This document shows, piece by piece, positions 7,492 to 15,805 of a stretch of 64,000 nucleotides of DNA; position 1 is the first letter of the stretch, and each line of letters starts with the position of its first letter. Below the pieces are notes generated by a model. It saw only the letters and a program-made list of their open reading frames with translations. It ran no database searches and was not told the DNA's origin. This DNA comes from SG8-30 sp964406445 (lineage in GTDB: Bacteria; Pseudomonadota; Gammaproteobacteria; Steroidobacterales; Steroidobacteraceae). The DNA lies in NCBI GenBank assembly GCA_964406445.1, contig CAYORU010000010.1, forward strand, positions 1 to 64,000, read 5' to 3'. Made by a program: the position numbers and the translations under genes.

Positions 7492-10278
7492 ATGAAGAGA
7501 ATGCTCATCAACGCGACGCAGCAGGAAGAGCTGCGCGTCGCCCTGGTTGACGGCCAGAAGCTCTACGACCTATCGATCGAACTCCCGTCCCGCGAGCAGA
7601 AGAAGGCCAACGTCTACAAGGCGCGCATCACGCGCGTCGAGCCTAGCCTCGAGGCCGCCTTCGTCGACTACGGCTCGCAGCGCCAGGGCTTCCTGCCGCT
7701 GAAGGAAGTCGCCCGCGAATACTTCCGCTACCAGCCCGCGCCGGGGGCCCGCTTCAACATCCGCGACGTGCTGCAGGAGGGCCAGGAGCTCATCGTGCAG
7801 GTCGAGAAGGAGGAGCGCGGCAACAAGGGTGCGGCGCTCACCACCTACATCAGCCTCGCCGGGCGGTTCCTGGTCCTGATGCCGAACAACCCGCGCGCCG
7901 GCGGCGTGTCCCGGCGCATCGAGGGCGAGGACCGCGACGCGACCCGCGACGCCCTCGAGCAGCTCAAGCTGCCGGACGGCATGGGCGTGATCGTGCGCAC
8001 CGCGGGCCTCGGCCGCTCGGCCGAGGAGCTGCAGTGGGACATGGACAACCTGCGCGCCAACTGGGACGCCATCGTAGACGCCGCCGGCCACCGGCCCGCG
8101 CCGTTCCTGATCTACCAGGAGAGCGACGCGGTCACACGCGCGATGCGGGACTACGCCTCCGACGACATCGGCGAGATCCTCATCGACGAGGCCGGCGCGC
8201 ACCAGCGGGCCATCGAGTACGTGCAGCGCTTCCTGCAACCCGACGCCCAGCGCAGGGTCAAGCTGTACAGCGACGACGTCCCGCTGTTCACGCGCTACCA
8301 GATCGAGAGCCAGATCGAGTCCGCGTACTCGCACACCGTGCACCTGCCCTCCGGCGGCAGCGTCGTGATCGACTACACCGAGGCGCTGGTCTCGATCGAC
8401 ATCAACTCGGCGCGCGCCACGCGCGGCGGCGACATCGAGACGACCGCCTTCAACACCAACCTCGAGGCGGCGGACGAGATCGCGCGCCAGCTGCGGCTGC
8501 GCGACCTCGGCGGCCTGATCGTCATCGACTTCATCGACATGGAGTCGAAGAAGAACCAGCAGGCGGTCGAGGATCGCCTGCGCGATGCGGTCAAGATGGA
8601 CCGCGCCCGCATCCAGCTCGGGCGCATCTCGCGCTTCGGCCTGATGGAGATGTCGCGGCAGCGGCTGCGGCCGTCGCTCGGCGAGTCGACGCACACCGTC
8701 TGCCCGCGCTGCAGCGGCATGGGCACCATCCGCAGCGTCGAGTCGATGGCGCTCGCCGTGCTGCGCCTCGTCGGCGAGGAGGCGCGCAAGGACCGCACGG
8801 CCCGCGTGGTCGCGCAGCTGCCGGTGGACGTGGCGACCTTCCTCATCAACGAGAAGCGCGAGTGGCTGAACCAGCTCGAGTCGCGCAGCGGCACGGACAT
8901 CATCCTCGTTCCGAACCCGAACATAGAGACGCCGAACTACTCGATCAAGCGCGTTCGCGACGACGAGGTCGGGCTCCCCGAGAACGCGGTCATCAGCTAC
9001 CAGATGGCCGAGCAGGCGCCGACCGAGATCGACTTCAAGACCAGCTCCGAGAAGCGTCCGCCCGGCGAGGGGCCTGCGGTGCAGGCGATCATGCCGAGCG
9101 AGCCGGCGCCGGCGGCGGCGCCCCGCCCCGAGCCTGCCGCCGCGCCCGCTCCCGCTCCTGAAGCGGCGCCCGCCGCTTCCCGGCCGGGTCTGTTCGCGCG
9201 TTTCATGGCCTGGCTGTCGCCGGCCCCGGCCGCGGCGCCTGCACCTGCGCCTGCGCCGGCGCCAGAGAGCCGTGACGAGCCGCGGCGCGATCGTGATCGT
9301 GATCGGCGACGCCGCCGTGGCGAGCGCGGCGAGCGGCGGGATCGCAGCGAGCGTGGTGGCCGCGGCGAACGGAACGAACGGAACGACCGCAACGACCGCA
9401 ACGATCGCGGTGAACGCGGTGAACGCGGTGAGCGCGGTGAGCGCGGTGAGCGCGGTGAACGCGGTGAGCGAGCCGAGCGTGGCGGTCGTCACGATCGCGA
9501 CGAGCGGCGTGACCGGCAGGGACGCGGCGAGCGCGGCGGCGCACGGGACCCGGAACGCGGAAGCCCGCCCCGGCAGAGGGCGGAGCGCACCGAGGGCGCG
9601 GCGAACGCGGAAGCGCCGCGCGCGGCGGTCGTCGCGGCGAACGCGGACGCCACAGGACCGGCTGAATCCCAGGGCGAGATGCTGAAACAGGATGGTGAGC
9701 GGCGCCGGCGCCGCCGCCGCCGCAGGGGGCGGGGCGGCTCGGGCGGTGCGCGGCCGGAGGCGGCGCTCGCAGGCGTGGCCGTGGCTGAATCGCTCGCGGA
9801 TTCGCAGGACGACGACGCCGAGGGCGAGCAGGACGTCGCCGGCATCGATGACCAGGACCAGGGCGGCCTGGCGGAGGCCGGCGACACCCGTCGCGGGCTC
9901 TCAGACACGCAGCCCCTGCCCGTGCTCTCGCAGTCGGAAATCGGCGTGGACACGGCGGATGACGAGGAGCCGCCGCCCGTTCGTGACGCAGCACCAGCCT
10001 CGAGCGCCGCTGCGGTCGGAACCGGTCCGGAGACCAACTGGAGTCCCGCCACCGAGTCCGCCCGCTGGAGGCCGCGCGAGGCCGATGCGGCGGCCGGGCC
10101 CGCGGATGCGGACCCGCCATCGGCGGGGGCCTTGCGGAATGCCCCTTACCCGGCTGCGGCGGAAGAAATGCCGCCAGGCGCGGCCACGGCGGACGAGCCG
10201 GCCGACGGCGAACAGCCGCCGAACGCCGAGACGCAGACAGCGAAGCCGACCTACACCGTCTGGTCGTCGTCCGACTGA
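7492..10278 (+). CDS. rne: Ribonuclease E
   Basis: This 928-residue endoribonuclease is the core of the degradosome and processes rRNA, tRNA and mRNA. The catalytic half aligns with E. coli without gaps: S1 domain about 35-125, metal-binding Asp303 (VSIDINS) and Asp346 (VIDFIDM), and the zinc-link Cys404/Cys407 (CPRCSG). The C-terminal half is low-complexity scaffold: Ala/Pro-rich about 535-600, an amphipathic FARFMAWLSP membrane-binding helix near 565, and an Arg-rich RNA-binding block. That block holds a run of GER tripeptides from a 9-bp tandem repeat (about 9410-9480). A second basic patch (RRRRRRRRGRGG) and an acidic tail follow. A reading frame open to 7225 is ignored because family homology begins at MKRMLINATQ. 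Confidence 0.96.
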   Translation: MKRMLINATQQEELRVALVDGQKLYDLSIELPSREQKKANVYKARITRVEPSLEAAFVDYGSQRQGFLPLKEVAREYFRYQPAPGARFNIRDVLQEGQELIVQVEKEERGNKGAALTTYISLAGRFLVLMPNNPRAGGVSRRIEGEDRDATRDALEQLKLPDGMGVIVRTAGLGRSAEELQWDMDNLRANWDAIVDAAGHRPAPFLIYQESDAVTRAMRDYASDDIGEILIDEAGAHQRAIEYVQRFLQPDAQRRVKLYSDDVPLFTRYQIESQIESAYSHTVHLPSGGSVVIDYTEALVSIDINSARATRGGDIETTAFNTNLEAADEIARQLRLRDLGGLIVIDFIDMESKKNQQAVEDRLRDAVKMDRARIQLGRISRFGLMEMSRQRLRPSLGESTHTVCPRCSGMGTIRSVESMALAVLRLVGEEARKDRTARVVAQLPVDVATFLINEKREWLNQLESRSGTDIILVPNPNIETPNYSIKRVRDDEVGLPENAVISYQMAEQAPTEIDFKTSSEKRPPGEGPAVQAIMPSEPAPAAAPRPEPAAAPAPAPEAAPAASRPGLFARFMAWLSPAPAAAPAPAPAPAPESRDEPRRDRDRDRRRRRGERGERRDRSERGGRGERNERNDRNDRNDRGERGERGERGERGERGERGERAERGGRHDRDERRDRQGRGERGGARDPERGSPPRQRAERTEGAANAEAPRAAVVAANADATGPAESQGEMLKQDGERRRRRRRRRGRGGSGGARPEAALAGVAVAESLADSQDDDAEGEQDVAGIDDQDQGGLAEAGDTRRGLSDTQPLPVLSQSEIGVDTADDEEPPPVRDAAPASSAAAVGTGPETNWSPATESARWRPREADAAAGPADADPPSAGALRNAPYPAAAEEMPPGAATADEPADGEQPPNAETQTAKPTYTVWSSSD

Positions 10279-10284
10279 GGGGTC

Positions 10285-10749
10285 TCAGCGGCGGCGCAGC
10301 TCGTCGAGGAGGCCGCGCGCGGCCTCCTCGACGAGATCGAGCACTTCCTCGAAGCCCCGCTCGCCGCCGTAGTAGGGATCCGGCACTTCCCGCCGACCCG
10401 CACCGGGTGCGTAGTCGAGCAGCAGCCGCGCGCGCCCGGCCTCCGCGGCCGGCGCGATCCGCTGCAGGAAGGCCAGGTTGTCGTCGTCCATCGCGAGCAG
10501 CAGGTCGAAGCGCTCGAAATCGGCGGGCTCCACGCGCCGCGCGCGCAGGTGCGCCATCTCGTAGCCGCGCCGCTTGGCGGCGGCGACCGCGCGCGAGTCC
10601 GGCGGCTCGCCCACGTGGTAGCCATGCGTGCCTGCCGAATCGACCTGCACCTCGAGGCCCGCGCCTTCGGTGCGCAGCACGGCGCTGAACACCGCCTCGG
10701 CCGTCGGCGACCTGCAGATGTTGCCCATGCAGATAAAGAGTATCTTCAC
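10285..10749 (-). CDS. Low-molecular-weight protein-tyrosine phosphatase
   Basis: This cytosolic phosphatase of 154 residues has the P-loop CMGNICRS (Cys7 nucleophile, Arg13) and the general-acid loop PDPYYGG. The start is GTG 10749 with AGAGG upstream. In pseudomonads this gene sits between kdsB and rne. Here the mobile island has been inserted at its 5' end, so the first six codons and the upstream region are island-derived while the rest is native. The displaced native start lies at 23071 (TTG, reading MRILFVCMG). The gene converges with rne, and a perfect 36-bp palindrome lies in its last codons. Expression now depends on an island-supplied promoter. Confidence 0.93.
   Translation of the reverse strand: MKILFICMGNICRSPTAEAVFSAVLRTEGAGLEVQVDSAGTHGYHVGEPPDSRAVAAAKRRGYEMAHLRARRVEPADFERFDLLLAMDDDNLAFLQRIAPAAEAGRARLLLDYAPGAGRREVPDPYYGGERGFEEVLDLVEEAARGLLDELRRR
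10300..10335. repeat. Perfect 36-bp palindrome at the rne/ptp convergence
   Basis: Arms of 18 bp with no loop lie at 10300-10317 and 10318-10335 (left arm CTCGTCGAGGAGGCCGCG). It is in the 3' coding end of the phosphatase gene and 22 bp past the rne stop. No T-tract follows. It may work as a transcription or mRNA 3'-end barrier for both genes (inference). Confidence 0.9.
10722..10748. mobile_element. Attachment site, left end of island (attL)
   Basis: TGCCCATGCAGA (10722-10733) is identical to 23044-23055. The next 15 bp match 23056-23070 at 10 positions. The site codes for the phosphatase P-loop start (ILFICMG). The side toward 10749 is island DNA. Confidence 0.8.
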
Positions 10750-10836
10750 GTCAGCCTCTTGCGTTCCAAGTCTATGATTTCGTTGACCGTCGATGTTCGC
10801 CTACGTTCGCCGATGTCCGGGGCAGTTCGCAAATCA

Positions 10837-10858
10837 GGGTAACCAGAAGGGTAACCAG
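10837..10858 (+). repeat. Two GGGTAACCAG direct repeats (likely integrase arm sites)
   Basis: GGGTAACCAG occurs at 10837-10846 and 10849-10858, between the left att core and the integrase gene. The same decamer occurs at 22983-22992 near the right end. Placement fits arm-type binding sites of a tyrosine integrase (inference). Confidence 0.6.
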
Positions 10859-10868
10859 GGAGCGGCAG

Positions 10869-12149
10869 ATGTCGTTGACCGATACGCAGGTGCGTGCGCT
10901 CCGGCCCGAATCGCGGGACCGCTACGTCGGCGACGGGAACAATCTGTACCTGCGCATCCGGCCCAGCGGCCACAAGTCCTGGGTCGTACGTCGCAGGTTC
11001 GGCAGCCGCACGGTCGTCACGACACTGGGGCGCTACCCGCAGCTCTCGCTCCGTGGCGCCCGCGAGAAGCGCGCCGCGCTCGATCCCAAGGCCGCGCTGC
11101 AGACGCTCACGCTGGGCGAGTTCCTGCGGTTCTGGTTCGCCGAGGACGTCCGCGGCCGGTACCGCCGTCCGCACCACGTGCAAGGGTACCTCGATCGCCT
11201 GGAGGCGGCCGAGGCCGTGCTGTGGGCCACGAAGCTCCGCGACCTCGAGCACGTCCTCGTGTTCCAGGCGCTGAAGCGCTACGCCAGGTCCCGCGGTCCG
11301 ATCGCCGCGAACCGGCTCACCTCGATCCTGAAGACCGCGCTCCGCTACGCGGTACACGCCGGCTACCTGAGCACCTCCCCGATCGCGGCGCTGACCACCG
11401 GCATCGTCGGCGGCCCCGACCGCGCGCGGGAACGCGTCCTGACCGACGACGAGATCCGCGCCCTGTGGAACGCCGACGGCCCGCACCAGGCGCTGGTCAG
11501 GTTCCTGCTGATCACCGGCCAGCGCATCGGCGAGACACAGCTTGCCACCTGGTCGAACCTGTCGGGCGACCGCTGGACGATCCCCGGGGAGCATACGAAG
11601 AACGCGCGCCCGCACTGGGTGCCGCTTCCGGACGCGGCGCAGGCGGTGCTGGCCACCCTCCCCCGCACGCGCCAGAAGGTGTTCGGCCGGACGTCGAGCA
11701 CGGCGGTGCAGGCCTGGATGAAGCGCTGGTGCGAACGCGAGAACATCGCGCCGGCGTTCACGCCCCACGACCTGCGGCGCACGTTCACCACCCGGCTGAA
11801 CGAGCTCGGCATCGCCCCGCACGTCGTCGAGCGCATGCTGAACCACCAGCTGCAGGGCGTGATGGCCGTCTACAATCGCGCGGAGTACGCGGTGGAACGT
11901 CATGAAGCGGCACGGCGCTGGGCGAGCGCGCTGCGCGAGAGCACCGAACGCGAGCCGGACGTCCAGGGAAGTTTGCGGTCGATTTCCGCCGATACTCCCA
12001 CTCGCCAGACGTCCCCGACTGCGCCATCGTCGTCCGTCCTGGAATCCACCCCGGGCCGCGACGATGGCCAGCGCTCCCACTCCGACTTCCGGCCGCACGA
12101 ACGCGCTGCGGCGACCGGCGATCACGAAGCATCCACGGCCCGACGATGA
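10869..12149 (+). CDS. P4-type tyrosine recombinase (island integrase)
   Basis: This 426-residue integrase opens with a short DUF4102-like domain (LTDTQVRALRPESRDRYVGD, then GNNLYLRIRPSGHKSWVVRR) followed by a SAM-like core-binding domain (about 75-170). The catalytic domain has Arg219 (GQRIGE), Lys244 (HTKNA), His300/Arg303 (HDLRRTF), His326 (LNHQ) and Tyr335 (VYNRA), a complete active site. The C-terminal 70 residues are low-complexity and overlap the next gene. The ATG at 10869 has GGGAGCGG upstream. It lies next to attL and should catalyse integration into the 5' end of the phosphatase gene. It appears intact. Confidence 0.93.
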   Translation: MSLTDTQVRALRPESRDRYVGDGNNLYLRIRPSGHKSWVVRRRFGSRTVVTTLGRYPQLSLRGAREKRAALDPKAALQTLTLGEFLRFWFAEDVRGRYRRPHHVQGYLDRLEAAEAVLWATKLRDLEHVLVFQALKRYARSRGPIAANRLTSILKTALRYAVHAGYLSTSPIAALTTGIVGGPDRARERVLTDDEIRALWNADGPHQALVRFLLITGQRIGETQLATWSNLSGDRWTIPGEHTKNARPHWVPLPDAAQAVLATLPRTRQKVFGRTSSTAVQAWMKRWCERENIAPAFTPHDLRRTFTTRLNELGIAPHVVERMLNHQLQGVMAVYNRAEYAVERHEAARRWASALRESTEREPDVQGSLRSISADTPTRQTSPTAPSSSVLESTPGRDDGQRSHSDFRPHERAAATGDHEASTARR

Positions 12150-12390
12150 GCGCCCCGTGCGCGTGCTGCGGATCGACGAGGTCATGTCGCGGACCGGCCT
12201 GCGGCGGACGGCGATCTACGAACTCGAGGCGCGGGGCGCATTCCCTCAACGGGTGAATCTGACCGCTCGGGCCGTGGGCTGGGTCGAGAGTGCCGTCGAA
12301 TGCTGGCTGCTCGATCGAATCGGCGCGAGTCGCGCACGGATGAACCCGCCGAGTTCCAGCGTGACGCACGGTCCTGCCGATTCGAGATAG
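12064..12390 (+). CDS. AlpA-family phage/island regulatory protein
   Basis: This small DNA-binding protein has a MerR-like winged helix: VLRIDEVMSRTGLRRTAIYE, then RGAFPQRVNLTARAVGWVES and a C-terminal VECWLLDRI. AlpA proteins activate integrase genes or act as excisionases in P4-like islands. The ATG at 12064 gives 108 residues and overlaps the integrase 3' end by 86 bp. An in-frame GTG at 12157 gives 77 residues, closer to the usual family length, and may be the real start. It probably controls excision of the island (inference). Confidence 0.8.
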   Translation: MASAPTPTSGRTNALRRPAITKHPRPDDERPVRVLRIDEVMSRTGLRRTAIYELEARGAFPQRVNLTARAVGWVESAVECWLLDRIGASRARMNPPSSSVTHGPADSR

Positions 12391-12485
12391 CGTCGCGGCG
12401 TTCCGGACCGGCTCGGAATGACGGGCGCTGCATCCGACGCCGGTGTTTCCGGCGGACGAGACGGCGCGCCGAGGGCGTCGCGAGA

Positions 12486-12941
12486 TCACGCGCGGTTCTT
12501 CCGTGGCCTTCCCCCCCGGCGCCGATGGGGCACGTGCTCCGCGGCACACAGCGAGTGATCGCCGAGCGCTTCGAGCACGCGGCACGCGGCGACCTGCCCG
12601 CCCCGGCAGACGCCGACCATGCGGGCGAGTTCGTCCCGCAGCGCACCGAGGCGCGCGATCTTCTCTTCGACGGTGCGCAGGTGCTCGCTCGCAATTCGGT
12701 CTGCCTCGCTGCAGTCCCGGTCGGGTTTATCGGCCAGCGCGAGCAGCGAACGGATCTCCGCGATCTCGAACCCGAGCCCGCGCGCGTGACGGATGAAGTC
12801 GAGGCGCTGCCGGTGCGCCACGCCGTAGCGGCGGTAGTTGGCAGCCGTGCGCGCGGGCGGCGGGAGGAGTCCGATCCGCTCGTAGTAGCGGATCGTCTCG
12901 ACGTTCGTGTCGGTGGCGGCACCCAGTTCACCGATTCTCAT
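12486..12941 (-). CDS. MerR-family Cd/Pb-type metal regulator (CadR/PbrR-like)
   Basis: This 151-residue regulator has an N-terminal MerR helix-turn-helix (MRIGELGAATDTNVETIRYY, then YRRYGVAHRQRLDFI) and a long dimerisation helix. The metal site is Cys77, Cys112 and Cys120, close to the Cys77/112/119 set of CadR. CadR's His-rich tail is replaced by a basic one. It diverges from the CDF-like gene across a 19-bp-spacer promoter with a perfect dyad (12950-12980), the standard target of MerR activators. Metal choice (Cd, Pb or Zn) is inferred from the cysteine pattern. The start is ATG 12941; an upstream in-frame ATG at 12977 would lie over the operator. Confidence 0.88.
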   Translation of the reverse strand: MRIGELGAATDTNVETIRYYERIGLLPPPARTAANYRRYGVAHRQRLDFIRHARGLGFEIAEIRSLLALADKPDRDCSEADRIASEHLRTVEEKIARLGALRDELARMVGVCRGGQVAACRVLEALGDHSLCAAEHVPHRRRGGRPRKNRA

Positions 12942-12949
12942 GGAAGCTC

Positions 12950-12980
12950 TTGACCCTGTAGCGGCTACAGGGTTCATAGT
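12950..12980 (+). promoter_or_regulatory. MerR-type operator-promoter for the CDF/DUF3703 genes
   Basis: TTGACC (12950-12955) and CATAGT (12975-12980) are separated by 19 bp, the over-long spacer that MerR proteins correct. The dyad ACCCTGTAG-CGG-CTACAGGGT (12953-12973) is perfect and resembles CadR/PbrR operators. Confidence 0.88.
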
Positions 12981-13013
12981 TTCGCTCGATCTCGCGGGTG
13001 CGTGGAGACCGTG

Positions 13014-13688
13014 ATGCCGGGCGGGTGCTGCGAAGGGACGTGTTCGACGACCGAGGCGGTCCGGGATCGACGCTGGCGTCGGGCCCTGTGGATTGCACTC
13101 GGGGTCAACGCCACGATGTTCGCGGTCGAGTTCGGCGCCGGCGTCTCGGCCGACAGCCAGGCGTTAAAGGCCGATGCGCTCGACTTCTTCCTGGACGCCG
13201 CGAACTACGCGATCAGTCTCGCGGTCGCCGGGATGGCGCTCGGCGTTCGCGCGAAGGCCGCCCTGTTCAAGGGGGCCACGTTGATCGCGTTCGGCTTGTG
13301 GGTGCTCGGCAGCGCACTGTGGGCCGTCTACACGGGCGCGCAGCCGCAGTCGATCACGATGGGCGTCGTCGGCGCGCTGGCGCTCGCCGCCAACGTCGGC
13401 GTGGCACTGATGCTGTACCGCTACCGGGACGGGGACTCGAACCGGCGTTCCGTCTGGATCTGTTCGCGGAACGACGCGATCGGGAACGTCGCCGTCGTGG
13501 CTGCAGCGGCCGGCGTATTCGGCACGGGCACGGCGTGGCCCGACCTCGTCGTCGCGGGCATCCTCGCGAGCCTCGGCGTCTGGGGCGGCCTGCAGATCGT
13601 CCACCACGCGTCGGACGAACTCCGGGCCCAGCGCGGCCGCCCCGGGACGGCTGGCGAGCCGCCAACGGAAGGGAGCGTAGCGACATGA
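13014..13688 (+). CDS. CDF-like cation transporter of a CadR-linked cluster
   Basis: This 224-residue membrane protein has six predicted hydrophobic segments and pairs of acidic residues typical of cation diffusion facilitators (SQALKADALDFFLDAANY, and RNDAIGN in a later helix). The C-terminal cytosolic domain of full CDF proteins is missing or very short. The N-terminus PGGCCEGTCS holds three cysteines that could bind metal. I chose ATG 13014 because GGAG lies 6 nt before it; a GTG at 13002 is the alternative. It should be induced by the divergent MerR regulator and export Cd, Zn or a similar cation (inference). Its stop overlaps the next start (ATGA). Confidence 0.8.
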   Translation: MPGGCCEGTCSTTEAVRDRRWRRALWIALGVNATMFAVEFGAGVSADSQALKADALDFFLDAANYAISLAVAGMALGVRAKAALFKGATLIAFGLWVLGSALWAVYTGAQPQSITMGVVGALALAANVGVALMLYRYRDGDSNRRSVWICSRNDAIGNVAVVAAAAGVFGTGTAWPDLVVAGILASLGVWGGLQIVHHASDELRAQRGRPGTAGEPPTEGSVAT

Positions 13689-14047
13689 CGAACGCATCGG
13701 GGGTGACGGGCGCCGTCCGTGGGTTCCTGCGCACGGCTGACGAGGCACGTCGAGCAGGCCGGCTGGATGCCGCGTGGGCGGCGCTCGAGGCTGCGCACAT
13801 CGTGGGGCAACGGCACACCGCCCTGCACGTTCGCTCGCACGTCGAGATGCTCAAGCTCGCCTGGCAGATTCGCGATCGCCGCGAGATCGTTGGACAGATC
13901 GCACGGATCGCCGGTGCCGCCGTCGTGACATGGATCTGGGTGCCCGACGGGAACACCGGCCGGGCCAGCATGTCCGCGTTCGCGGCGGCCCCGATTCCCG
14001 ACGATCTTGCCGCTTTGCGCCGAGCCGATGCATCGGTGGCGGAGTGA
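13685..14047 (+). CDS. DUF3703 protein of the metal-resistance cluster
   Basis: This 120-residue soluble protein matches the DUF3703 pattern: AWAALEAAHIVGQRHTALHV, followed by HVEMLKLAWQIRDRREIVGQ. No function is established. The family is typically coded next to CDF transporters and MerR regulators, as here, where its ATG overlaps the transporter stop. Several conserved His residues (AAHIVGQRHTALHVRSHVEM) could bind metal, which is speculation. Confidence 0.8.
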   Translation: MTNASGVTGAVRGFLRTADEARRAGRLDAAWAALEAAHIVGQRHTALHVRSHVEMLKLAWQIRDRREIVGQIARIAGAAVVTWIWVPDGNTGRASMSAFAAAPIPDDLAALRRADASVAE

Positions 14048-14116
14048 TGGGTCAGGGGTGCCGGCGCGACGAGGCCCACCCGCGTCGGAGACGAGGGCAG
14101 CGGCTGGCGCCCGCGG

Positions 14117-14146
14117 TTGCGGAATGGCTGGCCACTAATCTATACT
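14117..14146 (+). promoter_or_regulatory. Promoter of the czcICBA operon
   Basis: TTGCGG (14117-14122), 18 bp, TATACT (14141-14146). The start of transcription would fall at or one base before the GTG at 14154, giving a leaderless transcript. Confidence 0.6.
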
Positions 14147-14153
14147 GAGACCC

Positions 14154-14480
14154 GTGCGCGCCGGAATCATTCTGCTGCTGGTCGTCAGCCTGCTTGCCGG
14201 CAATCTGCTGGCGGTCGGGCACGCGCACGGCTCGTCGGACGGTGCCACGAGCGTCGAGTTGCATCTCGATTCTCCTCGGGACTCGCACGATTCCGGGCAC
14301 GGAACGCACAACCAGTGTGACGTCTGCAGCCACACCTGCGGCCAGCCGGGAGCCGTGGCGACCCGGTCCGGCATGGACGCAGTCCAGCGCTCGATCGCCC
14401 TGATCGCGCCGCACTTCGTGCTCGCGGAGCGGGCGATTCCCGTTCCGATCGAACCCCCCAGAACCCAGCTCCGTCGTTGA
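14154..14480 (+). CDS. CzcI-like small exported His/Cys protein
   Basis: This 108-residue protein has an N-terminal signal segment (GIILLLVVSLLAGNLLAVGH) then a His-rich stretch (DSHDSGHGTHNQCDVCSHTC) and a Pro-rich end. Its size, metal-binding look and place directly before czcC match CzcI, a periplasmic regulator of Czc expression; sequence identity is low, so the name rests on context. The start is GTG 14154, with a -10 box 7 nt upstream and no SD. Confidence 0.65.
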   Translation: MRAGIILLLVVSLLAGNLLAVGHAHGSSDGATSVELHLDSPRDSHDSGHGTHNQCDVCSHTCGQPGAVATRSGMDAVQRSIALIAPHFVLAERAIPVPIEPPRTQLRR

Positions 14481-14554
14481 CCCGGGTTCGGGTGCCACCG
14501 TGCACCCGTTCTGACGACGCCTGCCCGGCCGGAGCCGGGCTCGGAGCTGATTCC

Positions 14555-15805
14555 ATGAGATCGTTGTCCAGGGCACGCGCGCTCGCGCTGCTCGCGGTGC
14601 TGTTCACGGCACCCGTGGCGGCCGTCGAGCCGCTCGACTTCGGCGAAGCGGCGCGCCGCACGCTCGCCTCGCACCCCGACACCCGCCGGCTCGCCGCCGA
14701 ACTGGAGGCCGCCGAGGCGCGCGCGACGCTCGCCGCCCAGCGTCCGCCCTTCGAAGCGGGCGCCGAGCTGGAGAACGTCGCCGGCAGCGGCGCGGCACGC
14801 GGCGTGGATGGCGCCGAATTCACGCTGTCGCTCGGGTCGGCCTTCGAGCACGGGGGCAAGCGCGCGGCGCGGGTCGCCGCGGCCGAGCGCGGTCTCGATC
14901 TGCTGGCGATCGACCAGCGGGTCGCGGCGCTGGACCGGCTGGCCGAAACCGGCCGCCGCTTCGTCGCGCTCGCGGCCGCCCAGGACCGGGTGGAGATCGC
15001 GCGCGCGGCGCTCGCCCAGGCCGACACGACGCTGGCCCTGATCCGCCCGCGCGTCGCGGCGGCGCGCTCGCCGCGCACGGAACTGCTGAACGCGGAGATC
15101 GAGCGTTCGCGAGCCGATGCCGAGGTCGAGGCCGCGCACCGCGCGGTAGTCGCGGCACAGGCCGCGCTCGCCGCGCAGTGGGGTGCGCCGCAGGAGCGCC
15201 CGACCGTGGCGCTGGCGCTGCTTGACGTGCCGGAGCCGACCCCTTCACAGGCGCTCGCGGCGGCGGTCGCGACGACGCCGGATCTCGAGCGCTTCGCGAC
15301 GGAGGAACGACTGGCCGACGCCCGGCTCGAACTCGCGCGCGCACAGGCCGTCACCGACTGGCGCTGGCAGATCGGCGTCCGCCGCCTGCAGGAATCCCGG
15401 GATCAGGCACTCGTCGCGGGCATCTCGCTGCCGATCGGCCAGGCCCGTCGTGCCGAGCCGGAGATCCGCGAACGCCGGGCCGACGTCGCGCGGGTGCAGG
15501 CTAGCGCCGTCGCGCGGCGGGTCGAACTCGAGCGCCTGGTCATCGCGGAGAGCGAACGGCTGCATGCGCTGCGCCGACGGGTGCAGGCGATCTCCGACGC
15601 GCAGTTGCCCCGCGCGCGCGAGGCGCGCGAACTCGCGGAGCGCGGCTATCGGATCGGCCGCTTCCCGTACCGGGAACTCGCGCTCGCGAGCGAGCAGCTG
15701 ATCGCGCTGGAGCTCGCACGCCTCGACGCGGCGAGCGAGTACCACCTGACCCGAATCGAAGTCGAGCGCCTGACGGGCGCGCGGCTCGACCTTCTGAAGG
15801 AATGA
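14555..15805 (+). CDS. czcC: TolC-family outer-membrane channel of Czc efflux (CzcC-like)
   Basis: This 416-residue exported protein has a signal peptide (RALALLAVLFTAPVAAVEP) and two long Ala/Arg/Glu-rich coiled-coil repeats, the outer-membrane-factor pattern. It forms the outer-membrane duct of the CzcCBA tripartite pump, carrying Co2+, Zn2+ or Cd2+ out of the cell. The start is ATG 14555; an upstream in-frame extension to 14477 lacks a signal peptide at its own N-terminus. Its stop overlaps the czcB start (ATGA). Confidence 0.88.
   Translation: MRSLSRARALALLAVLFTAPVAAVEPLDFGEAARRTLASHPDTRRLAAELEAAEARATLAAQRPPFEAGAELENVAGSGAARGVDGAEFTLSLGSAFEHGGKRAARVAAAERGLDLLAIDQRVAALDRLAETGRRFVALAAAQDRVEIARAALAQADTTLALIRPRVAAARSPRTELLNAEIERSRADAEVEAAHRAVVAAQAALAAQWGAPQERPTVALALLDVPEPTPSQALAAAVATTPDLERFATEERLADARLELARAQAVTDWRWQIGVRRLQESRDQALVAGISLPIGQARRAEPEIRERRADVARVQASAVARRVELERLVIAESERLHALRRRVQAISDAQLPRAREARELAERGYRIGRFPYRELALASEQLIALELARLDAASEYHLTRIEVERLTGARLDLLKE

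Noticed and set aside
7570..9492. 640-codon antisense frame over rne
   Set aside because: RNase E aligns residue by residue with E. coli here; the antisense frame is a GC artefact.
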